64,000 nt of DNA from Bifidobacterium breve (lineage in GTDB: Bacteria > Actinomycetota > Acidimicrobiia > Acidimicrobiales > Ilumatobacteraceae). Shown here one piece after another: positions 32,271 through 42,156 of the stretch. Position 1 is the first letter of the stretch; each line of letters starts with the position of its first letter. The translations under genes were made by a program, and so were the position numbers. Location: positions 1-64,000 of the forward strand of contig CAMDEC010000003.1 of assembly GCA_945893395.1 (NCBI GenBank), in the 5' to 3' direction. The notes beneath the pieces were generated by a model. The model was not told the origin of the DNA and did no database searches. It saw nothing but the letters and a program-made list of their open reading frames with translations.

Positions 32271-33662
32271 ATGCCAGCGCACAAACATCTGGAGAGCGAA
32301 TTGCAAAAATCAGTTACGAAATTGCGGAAAGCAATGTTGTTTGCGATGCTCGGTTCGGCGCTTGCAATGACTTTTGCTGCTTCCACTGCAGCAAACGCCG
32401 AAGGTGGCACCAACGATCTGGCGCCAGTCGATGTGGTCGAAGTGAGCGGACTGATCGACGAGATCGTTGCAAACAATATCGAGCAGGCAATTGATCGGGC
32501 CGAATCGTCAAGTTCGCAGGCGATTATTCTGCAGGTCAATTCATTGGGTGGCGTTATCTCGACGAAGCGCATGGAAGCATTGTTCAACAAAATTATTGAA
32601 TCGAAGATTCCGATTGCGGTTTGGGTGGGGCCAACGACAGCTCGGGCCTATGGCAGTGCGGCACAGTTGTTGGCAGTTGCCGATGTTTCGGCGATGGCTG
32701 ACGGCACACGAATCGGCAAAACCGGAAAACTTTTGACTACAAGCGCCGGTGAAGTAAGTTTTGGTGACGCATCAGCGACATTGAGAACTTCAACTCTCAA
32801 CTCAAAAGAAGCCAAGAGTCGCGGCGCACTCAAATTAACAACCGACGACGAAGGTGTGCCGGTGTTGCGCAACATGTTGCTGGCGATGAATGGACTCTCG
32901 ATCAAAGGCAGGGTTTTGCAAACCGTTGTCGATGTCAAATCTGAATCAGGCGACGAATTGGTTCGCGAGGCGGCGACGACACGATTTTTCAAACTTGGAT
33001 TCTTCGAGCAACTGTTGCATACTGCGGCCAGCCCACCAATCACATACTTGTTTTTTATAATCGGTCTGGCTCTAATAATTTTCGAGTTTTTCACCGCCGG
33101 AATCGGCATTGCGGGCGTTGTCGGTGCAATCTGCATATTGCTCGGCGGCCATGGTCTGGCTACTTTGCCGATTCGTGGGGCAAGTCTGGCGTTGATGATC
33201 CTTGCGATGTTGATCATGTCGATCGATGTGCAAGTCGGGATACCAAGATTTTTCACGGGTCTTGGTTTGGCGCTCTTGACAATTTCGAGCCTGACTCTCT
33301 TTCGCAACAGCGACGGAGGCGAAATCAGATTGTCGTGGCTGACATTTATCAGTTCTATGATCGCGATCTCATTGGCGTTCGTTGTCGGCATGCCGTCGAT
33401 GGTGCGAACGCGATTCGCCACGCCCACGATTGGTCGCGAGTGGATGATCGGCAGCATCGGTCGGGCAGTTGGCACGATTAATCCGTTGGGCATCGTTCGC
33501 ATTCATGAAGCCGACTGGCGAGCGCGCACGAATCGTGCAACACCGATTCAAGATGGTCAAGAGTTGCGTGTTGCGGCTATCGATGGGGTGACACTTGAAG
33601 TTGAGCCACTTGAAGGTGCGGCGCGCGATTATCGCGAGATGCGCAAACCAAAAGCCGAATAA
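32271..33662 (+). CDS. NfeD-family membrane-bound serine protease (ClpP-class/SppA-like)
   Basis: ILQVNSLGGVISTKRMEALF, VGPTTARAYGSAAQLL, multiple C-terminal TM helices. Confidence 0.85.
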   Translation: MPAHKHLESELQKSVTKLRKAMLFAMLGSALAMTFAASTAANAEGGTNDLAPVDVVEVSGLIDEIVANNIEQAIDRAESSSSQAIILQVNSLGGVISTKRMEALFNKIIESKIPIAVWVGPTTARAYGSAAQLLAVADVSAMADGTRIGKTGKLLTTSAGEVSFGDASATLRTSTLNSKEAKSRGALKLTTDDEGVPVLRNMLLAMNGLSIKGRVLQTVVDVKSESGDELVREAATTRFFKLGFFEQLLHTAASPPITYLFFIIGLALIIFEFFTAGIGIAGVVGAICILLGGHGLATLPIRGASLALMILAMLIMSIDVQVGIPRFFTGLGLALLTISSLTLFRNSDGGEIRLSWLTFISSMIAISLAFVVGMPSMVRTRFATPTIGREWMIGSIGRAVGTINPLGIVRIHEADWRARTNRATPIQDGQELRVAAIDGVTLEVEPLEGAARDYREMRKPKAE

Positions 33663-33665
33663 TTC

Positions 33666-35399
33666 TCACGCTTGCGATGGCTCACCATTGAGCCTCGCGC
33701 CACCGATTCGCAAGTCGCCCGATCGTTTGGTGATCGCTCGTCGATCAAGTGCCTCAAGCAGCGGCACAGCGTGTTTGCGCGTGATACCCAGACTTTCACG
33801 GAATTGCGAAACGGTGAACCCTTGCGGGTGTTGTTGCAAGATTTTTTGCACGACCTGGCGCGCGGTTTCAAGTGCACTGACATGAAATACGATGCCGTCA
33901 ATGTCGACGAACAATCCCCGCTGCACGATTTGACGAACAATATTTCTATCAAGCGTCTTCGTATCTGGCGGGGTGATGCCAGCCGTGGCGAACAAACCGA
34001 CATATGGGTGCTCAGTTATTGACGAGGCACCTTTGATACGGGCACGCCCCATTTCGATGACGACGTCGGGCAAAGTCGCAAGAACTGCCTGCTCATAAGG
34101 CTTGAGTCGTGAGATCTCTAACGGTTCAGAGTTTTTGGCGAGTTTCATCGCCAGTTCTTTTCGCTTTTCGTCTAAAAGTTTTGGCGTAGTCAACCAATTG
34201 CCGACTACTGGTTGTCGAATTTCGCCCGTCAAAAGTTCGAGATCTTTTACGGTGATCCATTGACGCTCGCTAATCACGCGATCAACAGAGCGATCGGGCT
34301 TTGCCTTTGACGCACGCATAGTTGGGGCGATGTCAAGCACCTCGCCACCACCGATTGTTTGTTGTCGACCCGACTCGCGCAAGATGTAACGGTCGCCGGG
34401 CAAAATCGGAATCGCAGTTTGCAACGCAATTCGTATTAAGCCGCTTTCGTTGGCGTGCAACTCGCGCGTGCCAATCAAACGAATTTTGACCGCGAACTCG
34501 CCTGAGCCGATGTAGACCGAATAACTTCCGCGACGTGTGACGCGGTTTTGCAGCGTCGGCACGATGCTCAACGAGGCGTCAAACATCGTGCTTGGCAGCC
34601 ATTGATCTTTGTTGACTAACGCATCGCCACGAAAGATTTCGTCATGACTGGCGCCAACTAGATTAAGCGCACATCGATGACCTGGCGCGAGTTCATTCGC
34701 CGACTGCTCGTGTTGTTGAATTTCACGCACACGCACGCGTTGTTGGGTGCGTACGACCGTCAACTCGTCGTCAAGTTTTAGCGAGCCGTCGATCAAAGTG
34801 CCGGTGACTACGGTGCCCGCCCCGCGCGCCGAGAACGAGCGGTCGATCCATAATCGTGGTCGATTTCTGTTTCGCGTGGTGCTGCCGTGTTGTGACTCTG
34901 CGACCAGCACGTCAAGTGCGAGACGAATTTCGTCGAGACCAGTCGATGCCACCACAGAGACACCAATAATCGGTGCGTCGCTTAAAAACGAATCGCTGAG
35001 TTTTGTCTTAATCTCGTCGCGACGAACGGTTGCAAGTTCGGCATCAACTAGATCAACTTTGGTTAGAGCAATGATCCCATGATTCAGACCAAGAAGTTTG
35101 AGAATCTGAAAATGCTCTTCGGTTTGAGGCATCCATCCTTCTTTGGCGTCAACGACCAAGATGCACCCGTCAATCGCACCAACCCCACTGAGCATGTTGC
35201 GCAAGAAACGAATGTGTCCCGGCACATCGATAAAACTCGTGGTTGCGCCCGACGGCAAACGGGTGTGCGCGAAACCCAGGTCGATCGTCATGCCACGGCG
35301 TTTTTCTTCGGCCCACCGGTCGGGGTCGGTGCCTGTTAAAGCAAGTACGAGCGACGACTTGCCATGATCCACATGGCCTGCCGTGGCGATAACAGTCAT
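33666..35399 (-). CDS. selB: Selenocysteine-specific translation elongation factor SelB
   Basis: ATAGHVDHGKSSLVLALTG, DVPGHIRFLRNML, C-terminal wHTH repeats; adjacent to selA. Confidence 0.93.
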   Translation of the reverse strand: MTVIATAGHVDHGKSSLVLALTGTDPDRWAEEKRRGMTIDLGFAHTRLPSGATTSFIDVPGHIRFLRNMLSGVGAIDGCILVVDAKEGWMPQTEEHFQILKLLGLNHGIIALTKVDLVDAELATVRRDEIKTKLSDSFLSDAPIIGVSVVASTGLDEIRLALDVLVAESQHGSTTRNRNRPRLWIDRSFSARGAGTVVTGTLIDGSLKLDDELTVVRTQQRVRVREIQQHEQSANELAPGHRCALNLVGASHDEIFRGDALVNKDQWLPSTMFDASLSIVPTLQNRVTRRGSYSVYIGSGEFAVKIRLIGTRELHANESGLIRIALQTAIPILPGDRYILRESGRQQTIGGGEVLDIAPTMRASKAKPDRSVDRVISERQWITVKDLELLTGEIRQPVVGNWLTTPKLLDEKRKELAMKLAKNSEPLEISRLKPYEQAVLATLPDVVIEMGRARIKGASSITEHPYVGLFATAGITPPDTKTLDRNIVRQIVQRGLFVDIDGIVFHVSALETARQVVQKILQQHPQGFTVSQFRESLGITRKHAVPLLEALDRRAITKRSGDLRIGGARLNGEPSQA

Positions 35400-35405
35400 G
35401 AATAA

Positions 35406-36710
35406 TTATTCTGCAAGTCGGCGCAGAGCCTGAACGACTATTTCGTCATCATCTGGCTGAATCGTGCGCAGATCGAGAAAAGTTTTGTCGTCTTTGACTC
35501 GGGCAATAATCGGCGTTTCGTTCATCCGCAATCTCGTTAAATAGTCGCCATTGATGACGATGCCAATTGAAGCAATAGTTGCGCCCGGTGCCGACCCAGC
35601 ACCTGGTATCGAATCGAGCGCGCATACTTCGCCAGTTTTTGCAGCAGTGACGATTTTTTCAGCACGCGATTGCAGATCTGAAGTTGAAATCGTGGCCATC
35701 TTCCAGAATGCGATATCTTTTGTCGCCGTACGACCGAGATACGACATCGCCAGACTCTGCATCGCCAACATCGTCGTTGATCCGGGCCGCAACGCACGCG
35801 CGAGTGGATGTTGCGCGCAAGCCTCGACGAGATCTGCTCGACCAATGATCACGCCACACTGCGGACCACCGAAAAGTTTGTCGCCGCTGAACATCACCAA
35901 TGCTGCGCCGTCGTTAATTGACTGCCGTGCGGCAGGTTCGTTGCTTAACCAACTTGGCGCGCGCGACTCAAGCCACGGACAAGTGTTGTCGATTAACCCT
36001 GAGCCAATATCTACGGCAACGGGCACCGACAATGTCGCGAGTTCGCGGACTGGTGTGTCTTCAACGAAACCCGATACGCGATAATTCGACGGATGCACTT
36101 TGAGCACGAGCGCAATATCGTTGCCGCGTTTATCAATCGCTTTTTTATAGTCGCGCAATCTTGTGCGATTGGTCGTGCCGACGTCCACAAGTCTTGCACC
36201 CGACTGCTCGGTGACTTCGGGGATGCGAAAGTTGCCACCGATCTCGACGCTCTCGCCACGCGAAACCGCAACATCGCGCGAGTTCGCCAGCGCCGCAACT
36301 ACCAACAGCACCGCAGCAGCGTTGTTGTTGACGACTATTGCCGACTCGGCGCCACACAAAAGTGCGAGCAACTTGCCGACGGTTGCCTGACGCGAACCAC
36401 GCTCACCCGTCGACATGTTCAGTTCGAGATTTGAGGCGCGATTTGAGGTTTGCATCGCCACCGGTGCGCGGCCCAGATTCGTGTGCAACAAAACACCCGT
36501 CGCATTGATCACATCTCGCAACAAACTTTGTTCGAAATCATCGGCAAGTTTGTCGGCTAGTTTCTTTGCTTCTGCTGGCTTTTCAGCAATGGCGCGACGA
36601 ACAAAGTCGACGAGCAAAGCATGTGGCAACGAATGACGGAGCGCTAGCTCTCGTGCGAGCGCATCCACCGAAGGTGGACGCCCCGCAGTGTCGACCGACA
36701 CGCGATTCAT
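35406..36710 (-). CDS. selA: L-seryl-tRNA(Sec) selenium transferase
   Basis: INATGVLLHTNLGRAPV, VNNNAAAVLL, FSGDKLFGGPQCGVIIG. Confidence 0.95.
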   Translation of the reverse strand: MNRVSVDTAGRPPSVDALARELALRHSLPHALLVDFVRRAIAEKPAEAKKLADKLADDFEQSLLRDVINATGVLLHTNLGRAPVAMQTSNRASNLELNMSTGERGSRQATVGKLLALLCGAESAIVVNNNAAAVLLVVAALANSRDVAVSRGESVEIGGNFRIPEVTEQSGARLVDVGTTNRTRLRDYKKAIDKRGNDIALVLKVHPSNYRVSGFVEDTPVRELATLSVPVAVDIGSGLIDNTCPWLESRAPSWLSNEPAARQSINDGAALVMFSGDKLFGGPQCGVIIGRADLVEACAQHPLARALRPGSTTMLAMQSLAMSYLGRTATKDIAFWKMATISTSDLQSRAEKIVTAAKTGEVCALDSIPGAGSAPGATIASIGIVINGDYLTRLRMNETPIIARVKDDKTFLDLRTIQPDDDEIVVQALRRLAE

Positions 36711-36796
36711 TGCTTTGAACCTATCGCCGAACTGCGAGTGAAGCGCCTAAGTTTTTCAATGCGATTCACAGTTCTGGCTAGTCGTACTATCTTGAC

Positions 36797-37627
36797 GTGA
36801 CAAGTTTTGGCGCCGATCAGAGATCCTCGGCTGAGGACAAATCTGCATTGCGACCGGCGGCAACCGTGATGTTGATTCGCGATGTCGCCGATGGCTTTGA
36901 AGTTTTTATGTTGCAACGCACTTACGGTGCTGCATTTGCCGGGGGGATGTATGTGTTTCCTGGCGGCAAAGTTGACGCGACCGATGGCGCCAAGGCGCTC
37001 GAGCCCTTCTGTGATGGACTGAACGACTTTGAAGCGAGCGCAATTTTGCAGATACCGAGTAGTGGTCTCGCCTATTGGGTGGCGGCGATTCGCGAATGTT
37101 TTGAAGAGGCCGGGGTGTTGCTCGCCCGCGACACGAAGACAAATCGAACTGTCGCATTTGGTGACGACGCAACGCAAGATCGCTTCGCACGCGCACGCCG
37201 TAGTGTGCACGACTCGTCGTTGAACATGATCGAACTCTGTCAGCGCGAGAGTTTGCGACTCGTCACTGGTTCGATTCACTATGTCAGTCACTGGATCACC
37301 CCAGTTGGTGAGACGCGAAGGTTTGACACACGGTTTTTCGTTGCCGCTGCCCCAGAGTCACAAGAGCCGCTGCATGATTCGCAAGAAACAATTGCGAGTT
37401 TGTGGGTCAAGCCACAAGCGGCGCTCGACAGACTTGCGCGTGGCGAGTTGGCGATGTTTCCACCGACTTCTGAGAACTTAAAATTCTTGGCGAGTTACAG
37501 CACGACCGCAGAAGTCTTGGCGGCGGCCAAGAAAGTCTCAAACCCCGTGGCGATTTTGCCTCGCCTACGCACAAACGGCGACGGCAAAGTTATCGGCGTG
37601 ATCATGCCTGGCGAACCAGACTATTAA
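36797..37627 (+). CDS. NUDIX hydrolase
   Basis: GGMYVFPGGKVD...AAIRECFEEAGVLLA Nudix box. Confidence 0.88.
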   Translation: MTSFGADQRSSAEDKSALRPAATVMLIRDVADGFEVFMLQRTYGAAFAGGMYVFPGGKVDATDGAKALEPFCDGLNDFEASAILQIPSSGLAYWVAAIRECFEEAGVLLARDTKTNRTVAFGDDATQDRFARARRSVHDSSLNMIELCQRESLRLVTGSIHYVSHWITPVGETRRFDTRFFVAAAPESQEPLHDSQETIASLWVKPQAALDRLARGELAMFPPTSENLKFLASYSTTAEVLAAAKKVSNPVAILPRLRTNGDGKVIGVIMPGEPDY

Positions 37628-37645
37628 TTATTTTGTTGTGGGTAA

Positions 37646-38842
37646 TTATTTTTTCGCGGGTTTTTCACCGAGTGCGAGGGCGACGCTCTCGAGCATCCGG
37701 GCGGAGCATCCGGCCATTTCGTTGACGGGCACGGTCTGCTGAATGATTTTCTTGGCAATATCGCGAAACACTTCGGCAGCAATACCGGCACCAGCGATCG
37801 CAACTGGTTCGCCATTGTCGCTGCCATGACTGACGTCGCTTTCAATCGGAATTTGACCAAGTAATTCGGAGCCAATTTCGGTGGCCAGGTTTTGTCCGCC
37901 GCCAGCACCAAATAATGGATAAGTAGTGCCGTGCTCGCAAGTGAACGCGCTCATGTTCTCGATCACGCCGGCGATGCGCAAGAAACTGCGACGCGCCATA
38001 TCGGCGGCGCGAATTGCAACTTTCTGTGCCGACACTGCGGGTGTAGTGACGATAATTAAATCAGTGCGTGGCAACATTCGCGCCAAACCCATCTGCACAT
38101 CACCCGTGCCCGGCGGCATGTCGATCAACAGATAGTCAAGTTCGCCCCAGTGAACATCTTTCAAGAATTGTTCGACGGCTTTTGTCAGCATCAATCCGCG
38201 CCACATCAGCGCGGTGCTTTCGTCTTCGACAAGCATGCCTGTGCTGACGACTTTCAACAAACCTTTGCCGATTACACGCTCGTTTGGAATCATCTTGGGT
38301 TTGTCGCTACCACTAACAAGTTTGGCTTCAAGGCGGTCTGACATGTTCAACATTCGCGGCACCGAGAAACCCCAGATGTCGGCGTCAAGCACACCAACTG
38401 TTAAGCCTTGGTTGGCGAGTGCCGCTGCAAGATTTACGGTGACAGAACTTTTGCCGACGCCACCCTTGCCGCTGGCGATCGCCAAGATGCGAGTGTTCAG
38501 CGGAATCTGGGTCGCTGGCGCATTTTCTTTGGCGTTCCATCTGGCGCGGGTCATGACTGCCGAGCGCTCATCGGCATCCATTTCGCCCCAATCAATTTTT
38601 ACTTTCGTGACACCAGGGTGAGTCGTAACCCGTGACTCAACATCATTTTTTATTTGCACGCGCAACGGGCAGCCTTTGATCGTAAGTTTGATGCCGATTG
38701 TGACGAGACCTTCGTCGGTGACGGTGACGCCCGTGGCCATGCCGAGGTCGACAATGTTGTCGCCGAGTTCGGGGTCAATCACAGCACGCAACAAATTTGT
38801 AACTTCGGCGGGCGTTGGGGGCTGCACTCGGCGAGCAGTCAT
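37646..38842 (-). CDS. mrp: Mrp/NBP35 family Fe-S cluster carrier ATPase
   Basis: ASGKGGVGKSSVTVNLA, IDMPPGTGDVQ; N-terminal MIP18/DUF59 domain; start taken at MTARRVQPP. Confidence 0.93.
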   Translation of the reverse strand: MTARRVQPPTPAEVTNLLRAVIDPELGDNIVDLGMATGVTVTDEGLVTIGIKLTIKGCPLRVQIKNDVESRVTTHPGVTKVKIDWGEMDADERSAVMTRARWNAKENAPATQIPLNTRILAIASGKGGVGKSSVTVNLAAALANQGLTVGVLDADIWGFSVPRMLNMSDRLEAKLVSGSDKPKMIPNERVIGKGLLKVVSTGMLVEDESTALMWRGLMLTKAVEQFLKDVHWGELDYLLIDMPPGTGDVQMGLARMLPRTDLIIVTTPAVSAQKVAIRAADMARRSFLRIAGVIENMSAFTCEHGTTYPLFGAGGGQNLATEIGSELLGQIPIESDVSHGSDNGEPVAIAGAGIAAEVFRDIAKKIIQQTVPVNEMAGCSARMLESVALALGEKPAKK

Positions 38843-38986
38843 ACATATAAAACTACCTGAAGAGCCCGAAAACAAGCCGTCGCACCTGGCACACTTGTGC
38901 CGGTCATAACATCCACAATCGTGCTGGGGTTGTGCCCCAGACGGTAGTCTTGACTTAAGTTTCACTAACTAAACGGAGACCATTAA

Positions 38987-39307
38987 ATGATCACCCTGAC
39001 AGACAAAGCAGCAGTCAAAGTTAAGCAACTTCTTGAGTCCGAGAATGCGACCGATCTCGCGTTGCGCGTTGCAGTTCGACCTGGCGGATGCTCGGGCTAC
39101 TCATATGAGATGTTTTTTGACGGCGAATTTGCCGCCGACGATGTTGTGAAGACTTTCGGTGAGGTAAAAGTTGTCGTCGACCCGGCGTCGTTGCAACTGC
39201 TCGAGGGTGCGAACCTCGACTATAACGACGGTTTGCAAGATGCTGGTTTCAAGATCACCAACCCAAATGCGTCACGCAGTTGCGGTTGTGGTCAAAGCTT
39301 TAGCTGA
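38987..39307 (+). CDS. erpA: Iron-sulfur cluster insertion protein (ErpA/IscA family)
   Basis: RPGGCSGYSYEM and C-terminal SCGCGQSFS. Confidence 0.95.
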   Translation: MITLTDKAAVKVKQLLESENATDLALRVAVRPGGCSGYSYEMFFDGEFAADDVVKTFGEVKVVVDPASLQLLEGANLDYNDGLQDAGFKITNPNASRSCGCGQSFS

Positions 39308-39319
39308 ATTAATTAGTAT

Positions 39320-40240
39320 TTAACTAGCCGCGACACCAGCGCGCGCAAGCGCTTCGGTGATTTCTTTCGTGTCGAACACCGCGTCGAGTCGCTCGACGAT
39401 TTTTGAGTTGGCGTTGACGATGAACAACGCCGGCTCAAAAGTCATCGCGAATGCTTTTACTGCTGGCGCGACAACTGTTGCTGTGTCATCGGTGTAAACC
39501 TCGGCATGCACGAACACAACGCGGTCACCCAGAGTTCTTGCCACGCCGATTAATTGGTTCAGTGCCGGCGTGCAAGTGCCAGTTGAACAATGAGCAGGTG
39601 TACCAACCAAATACGCGACCGGCTTTTTAAGTTGCAACGCTTCGGTGAGCGTGAGTTCATGAAACGGGCAAGGCTTGGGTAGCCGCGTGCAGATCGGATC
39701 GACGCCACGTGCATCAGCAAAAGTCGGCGTGTCAAATCTAGGCAGTGTGTCGCCAACTTTAGGTAGGAGCACTTGGTCGCGCTCGAGCACGCTGAACGCC
39801 GCACCATCTTGCGAGCCACCATCGACGATCAACAAATAATTGCCTGGCTTGTCGATGTTCGTTCGAAACGGATAATAAGGATTCGCAATTTCGACGCCAT
39901 GCAGATCAACACTTATATCTTCGTTAATCACTTCGTCGGTCGAGAGATCCGCAATTTTTGCCGTGAGTGTTTGGGGAAATTTAAAATCACTGTCGGTCGT
40001 GATGATGCCCGACTGTTGCGCCAACGAAATTGGCAGGCGCACTTCGCCTGGCACCAAAATCTGTGGAAATCGCTGCACGAGTTGCACGCCGTCTGACAAA
40101 CCTTGACTAGTCGGCGAAACTGACGAACCACAAGCGAGAAGTGACGTCACTGCCGAGCCGAAGCCGATCGCGGATGCTGATCCATAAATAAACCTGCGAC
40201 GGCTAATTTTGAGCACCGAGTTATCGTATCGCCCGGACAA
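39320..40240 (-). CDS. Secreted (Tat) lipoprotein with thioredoxin-like region
   Basis: Tat/lipobox N-terminus SRRRFIYGSASAIGFGSAVTSLLACGSS. Confidence 0.65.
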   Translation of the reverse strand: MSGRYDNSVLKISRRRFIYGSASAIGFGSAVTSLLACGSSVSPTSQGLSDGVQLVQRFPQILVPGEVRLPISLAQQSGIITTDSDFKFPQTLTAKIADLSTDEVINEDISVDLHGVEIANPYYPFRTNIDKPGNYLLIVDGGSQDGAAFSVLERDQVLLPKVGDTLPRFDTPTFADARGVDPICTRLPKPCPFHELTLTEALQLKKPVAYLVGTPAHCSTGTCTPALNQLIGVARTLGDRVVFVHAEVYTDDTATVVAPAVKAFAMTFEPALFIVNANSKIVERLDAVFDTKEITEALARAGVAAS

Positions 40241-40257
40241 TCATCTACGATGACAGC

Positions 40258-40620
40258 ATGGCAAAACCGACACCGGCCATTGGGCCATACACACCAGTTG
40301 TTCGCGCGGGTGATTGGATAATTGTTTCAGGACAACTCGGACTCAAAGACGGAGCGATCGTCAGCGGCGGAGTTCGCGCCCAAACTGCCCAAGCGATCGA
40401 AAATTTGAAGGGTCAACTCAAATCGGTTGGCGCGACAATTAAAGACGTGAAAAAGACGCTGTGCTTTTTGACCGACATGGATACTTTCGCCACTTTTAAC
40501 GATGCATATGTTGACGGTTTTGGCACTTCGCGTCCGGCGCGAAGCACGATTGGTGTTGCGTCATTACCGGCCAACGGCGCCGTCGAGATTGAGGCTTGGG
40601 CTTACAAGCCTGAGAAATAA
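40258..40620 (+). CDS. RidA family protein
   Basis: AIGPYTPVVRAGDWIIVSGQLGLKDG, RPARSTIGVASLP. Confidence 0.92.
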   Translation: MAKPTPAIGPYTPVVRAGDWIIVSGQLGLKDGAIVSGGVRAQTAQAIENLKGQLKSVGATIKDVKKTLCFLTDMDTFATFNDAYVDGFGTSRPARSTIGVASLPANGAVEIEAWAYKPEK

Positions 40621-40621
40621 T

Positions 40622-40777
40622 ATGGCGGGCGCAGTAATTCTCGTCTTGGTACTTTTGGCGTTTCCGATAATTGTTGGCTTGTCAACTGCGGGCATTGCTG
40701 CGTTGCTCGGCCACTTGTTGTATCGCGATGCCGATGAACGACACGCGAAGAGCGAACTTCGCGAGTTAAACATCTGA
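40622..40777 (+). CDS. Small membrane protein (51 aa)
   Basis: MAGAVILVLVLLAFPIIVGLSTAGIAALLGHLLYRDADERHAKSELRELNI; starts just after the ridA stop. Confidence 0.65.
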   Translation: MAGAVILVLVLLAFPIIVGLSTAGIAALLGHLLYRDADERHAKSELRELNI

Positions 40778-42150
40778 ACTCTGAACCCGCTGATCTTGTA
40801 ATCGCACACGCGTCGCTTGTGGCGACGATGGATGACAACCGAAGAGAAATTCGTGACGGCTGGGTGGCGATCACTAATGGTTTTGTAACGGTGATTGGCA
40901 GCGGTGCGCCGCCGCCAGCAAAGCAAGTCGTCGACGCGACCGATTGTCTTGTCACGCCGGGACTCGTAAACACGCACCATCACTTGTATCAAAATTTGAC
41001 GCGAGCGTTTCCGCCGATGACGAACGCACCACTGTTCGGTTGGCTGCAAACTTTGTATCCGTTGTGGCGCACACTTGACGAAGAGTCGGCGCATGTTTCG
41101 GCGTGGGTCGGCCTGGCCGAACTCGCGTTGTCAGGTTGCACGACTTCATCCGACCATCTTTATGTTCACCCAGCGGGTGCTGGCGACTTGTTAAGTGCCG
41201 AGATTGCCGCGGCACGCGACATCGGCGTGCGGTTTCATCCAACGCGCGGCTCAATGTCGTTGTCGATCAAAGATGGTGGGTTGCCGCCCGACGATGTGGT
41301 GCAAGATCACGATGTAATTCTCGACCAGTCGGCACGCGCGGTTGCAATGCATCACGATCGCAGTCGCGGGGCGATGGTGCGTGTGGCGTTGGCGCCATGT
41401 TCGCCGTTTTCAGTGACGAAACAATTGATGATCGACTCGGCAGAGTTGGCAGCGAAACTCGACGTGCGATTGCACACACATTTTGCCGAGAACTCAGAAG
41501 ATGACGCGTTTTCGTTGTCGACTTTTGGTTGTCGACCAATGGATTATCTAGAAGAAGTCGGCTGGTGCCACAATAAAACTTGGCTCGCTCATTGCGTAAC
41601 GCCCGACCCGCAAGAAATTAAACGACTCGGCGCGGCGCGAATCGGTGTTGCACATTGTCCGAGCAGCAATTTAATTTTGTCGTCGGGTATTGCGCCCGTG
41701 ATCGACCTGATCGCTGCTGGCGTGCATGTCGGCATCGGTGTGGATGGTTCGTCGTCGGCTGACAGCGCGTCAATGTGGCTCGAGACTCGGCAATCGATGT
41801 TGCTCGCCAAGTTGCGCAGTGGCGCCGGCGCGGGCACGGCGCGCATAGCACTCGAGTGTGCCACTCGCGGCGGTGCTGGGTGTCTTGGTCGTGTCGGCGA
41901 GATCGGTGAGTTATCAGTTGGCAGTGTTGGTGATGTGGCGATTTGGTCTTTAGCCGGTCCGGCATTTGCTGGGGCGATCGCCGACCCAATTGAAGCATGG
42001 TTGCGTTGCGGGCCGGTCGCGGCGCGCGACACGATCGTGCACGGCAAACATGTTGTGCGCAAACACGAAATAGTAAGTGCAAAACTTGAGCCAATGCTCA
42101 AATCGCACGCCAAACTCGCCCACCGCATGCAAAAGCACGCCGAGCGCTAA
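40774..42150 (+). CDS. 8-oxoguanine deaminase / amidohydrolase (ATZ/TRZ-like); probable CTG start overlapping the upstream TGA
   Basis: TPGLVNTHHHLYQNLTRAFP, TRGSMSLSIKDGGLPPDDVVQD; frame continues upstream of the called GTG (LNSEPADLVIAHASLVATMDD). Confidence 0.85.
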   Translation: MNSEPADLVIAHASLVATMDDNRREIRDGWVAITNGFVTVIGSGAPPPAKQVVDATDCLVTPGLVNTHHHLYQNLTRAFPPMTNAPLFGWLQTLYPLWRTLDEESAHVSAWVGLAELALSGCTTSSDHLYVHPAGAGDLLSAEIAAARDIGVRFHPTRGSMSLSIKDGGLPPDDVVQDHDVILDQSARAVAMHHDRSRGAMVRVALAPCSPFSVTKQLMIDSAELAAKLDVRLHTHFAENSEDDAFSLSTFGCRPMDYLEEVGWCHNKTWLAHCVTPDPQEIKRLGAARIGVAHCPSSNLILSSGIAPVIDLIAAGVHVGIGVDGSSSADSASMWLETRQSMLLAKLRSGAGAGTARIALECATRGGAGCLGRVGEIGELSVGSVGDVAIWSLAGPAFAGAIADPIEAWLRCGPVAARDTIVHGKHVVRKHEIVSAKLEPMLKSHAKLAHRMQKHAER

Positions 42151-42156
42151 TTAAAA

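Noticed and set aside
36640-36800. Search for selC (tRNA-Sec) next to selA
   Set aside because: No long-variable-arm tRNA-like fold is visible; the GC-rich inverted segments belong to the selA coding start.
40502-40777. 91-aa ORF overlapping the ridA 3' end
   Set aside because: The N-terminal 40 aa are an out-of-frame read of ridA; only the in-frame ATG at 40622 gives a sensible small membrane protein.
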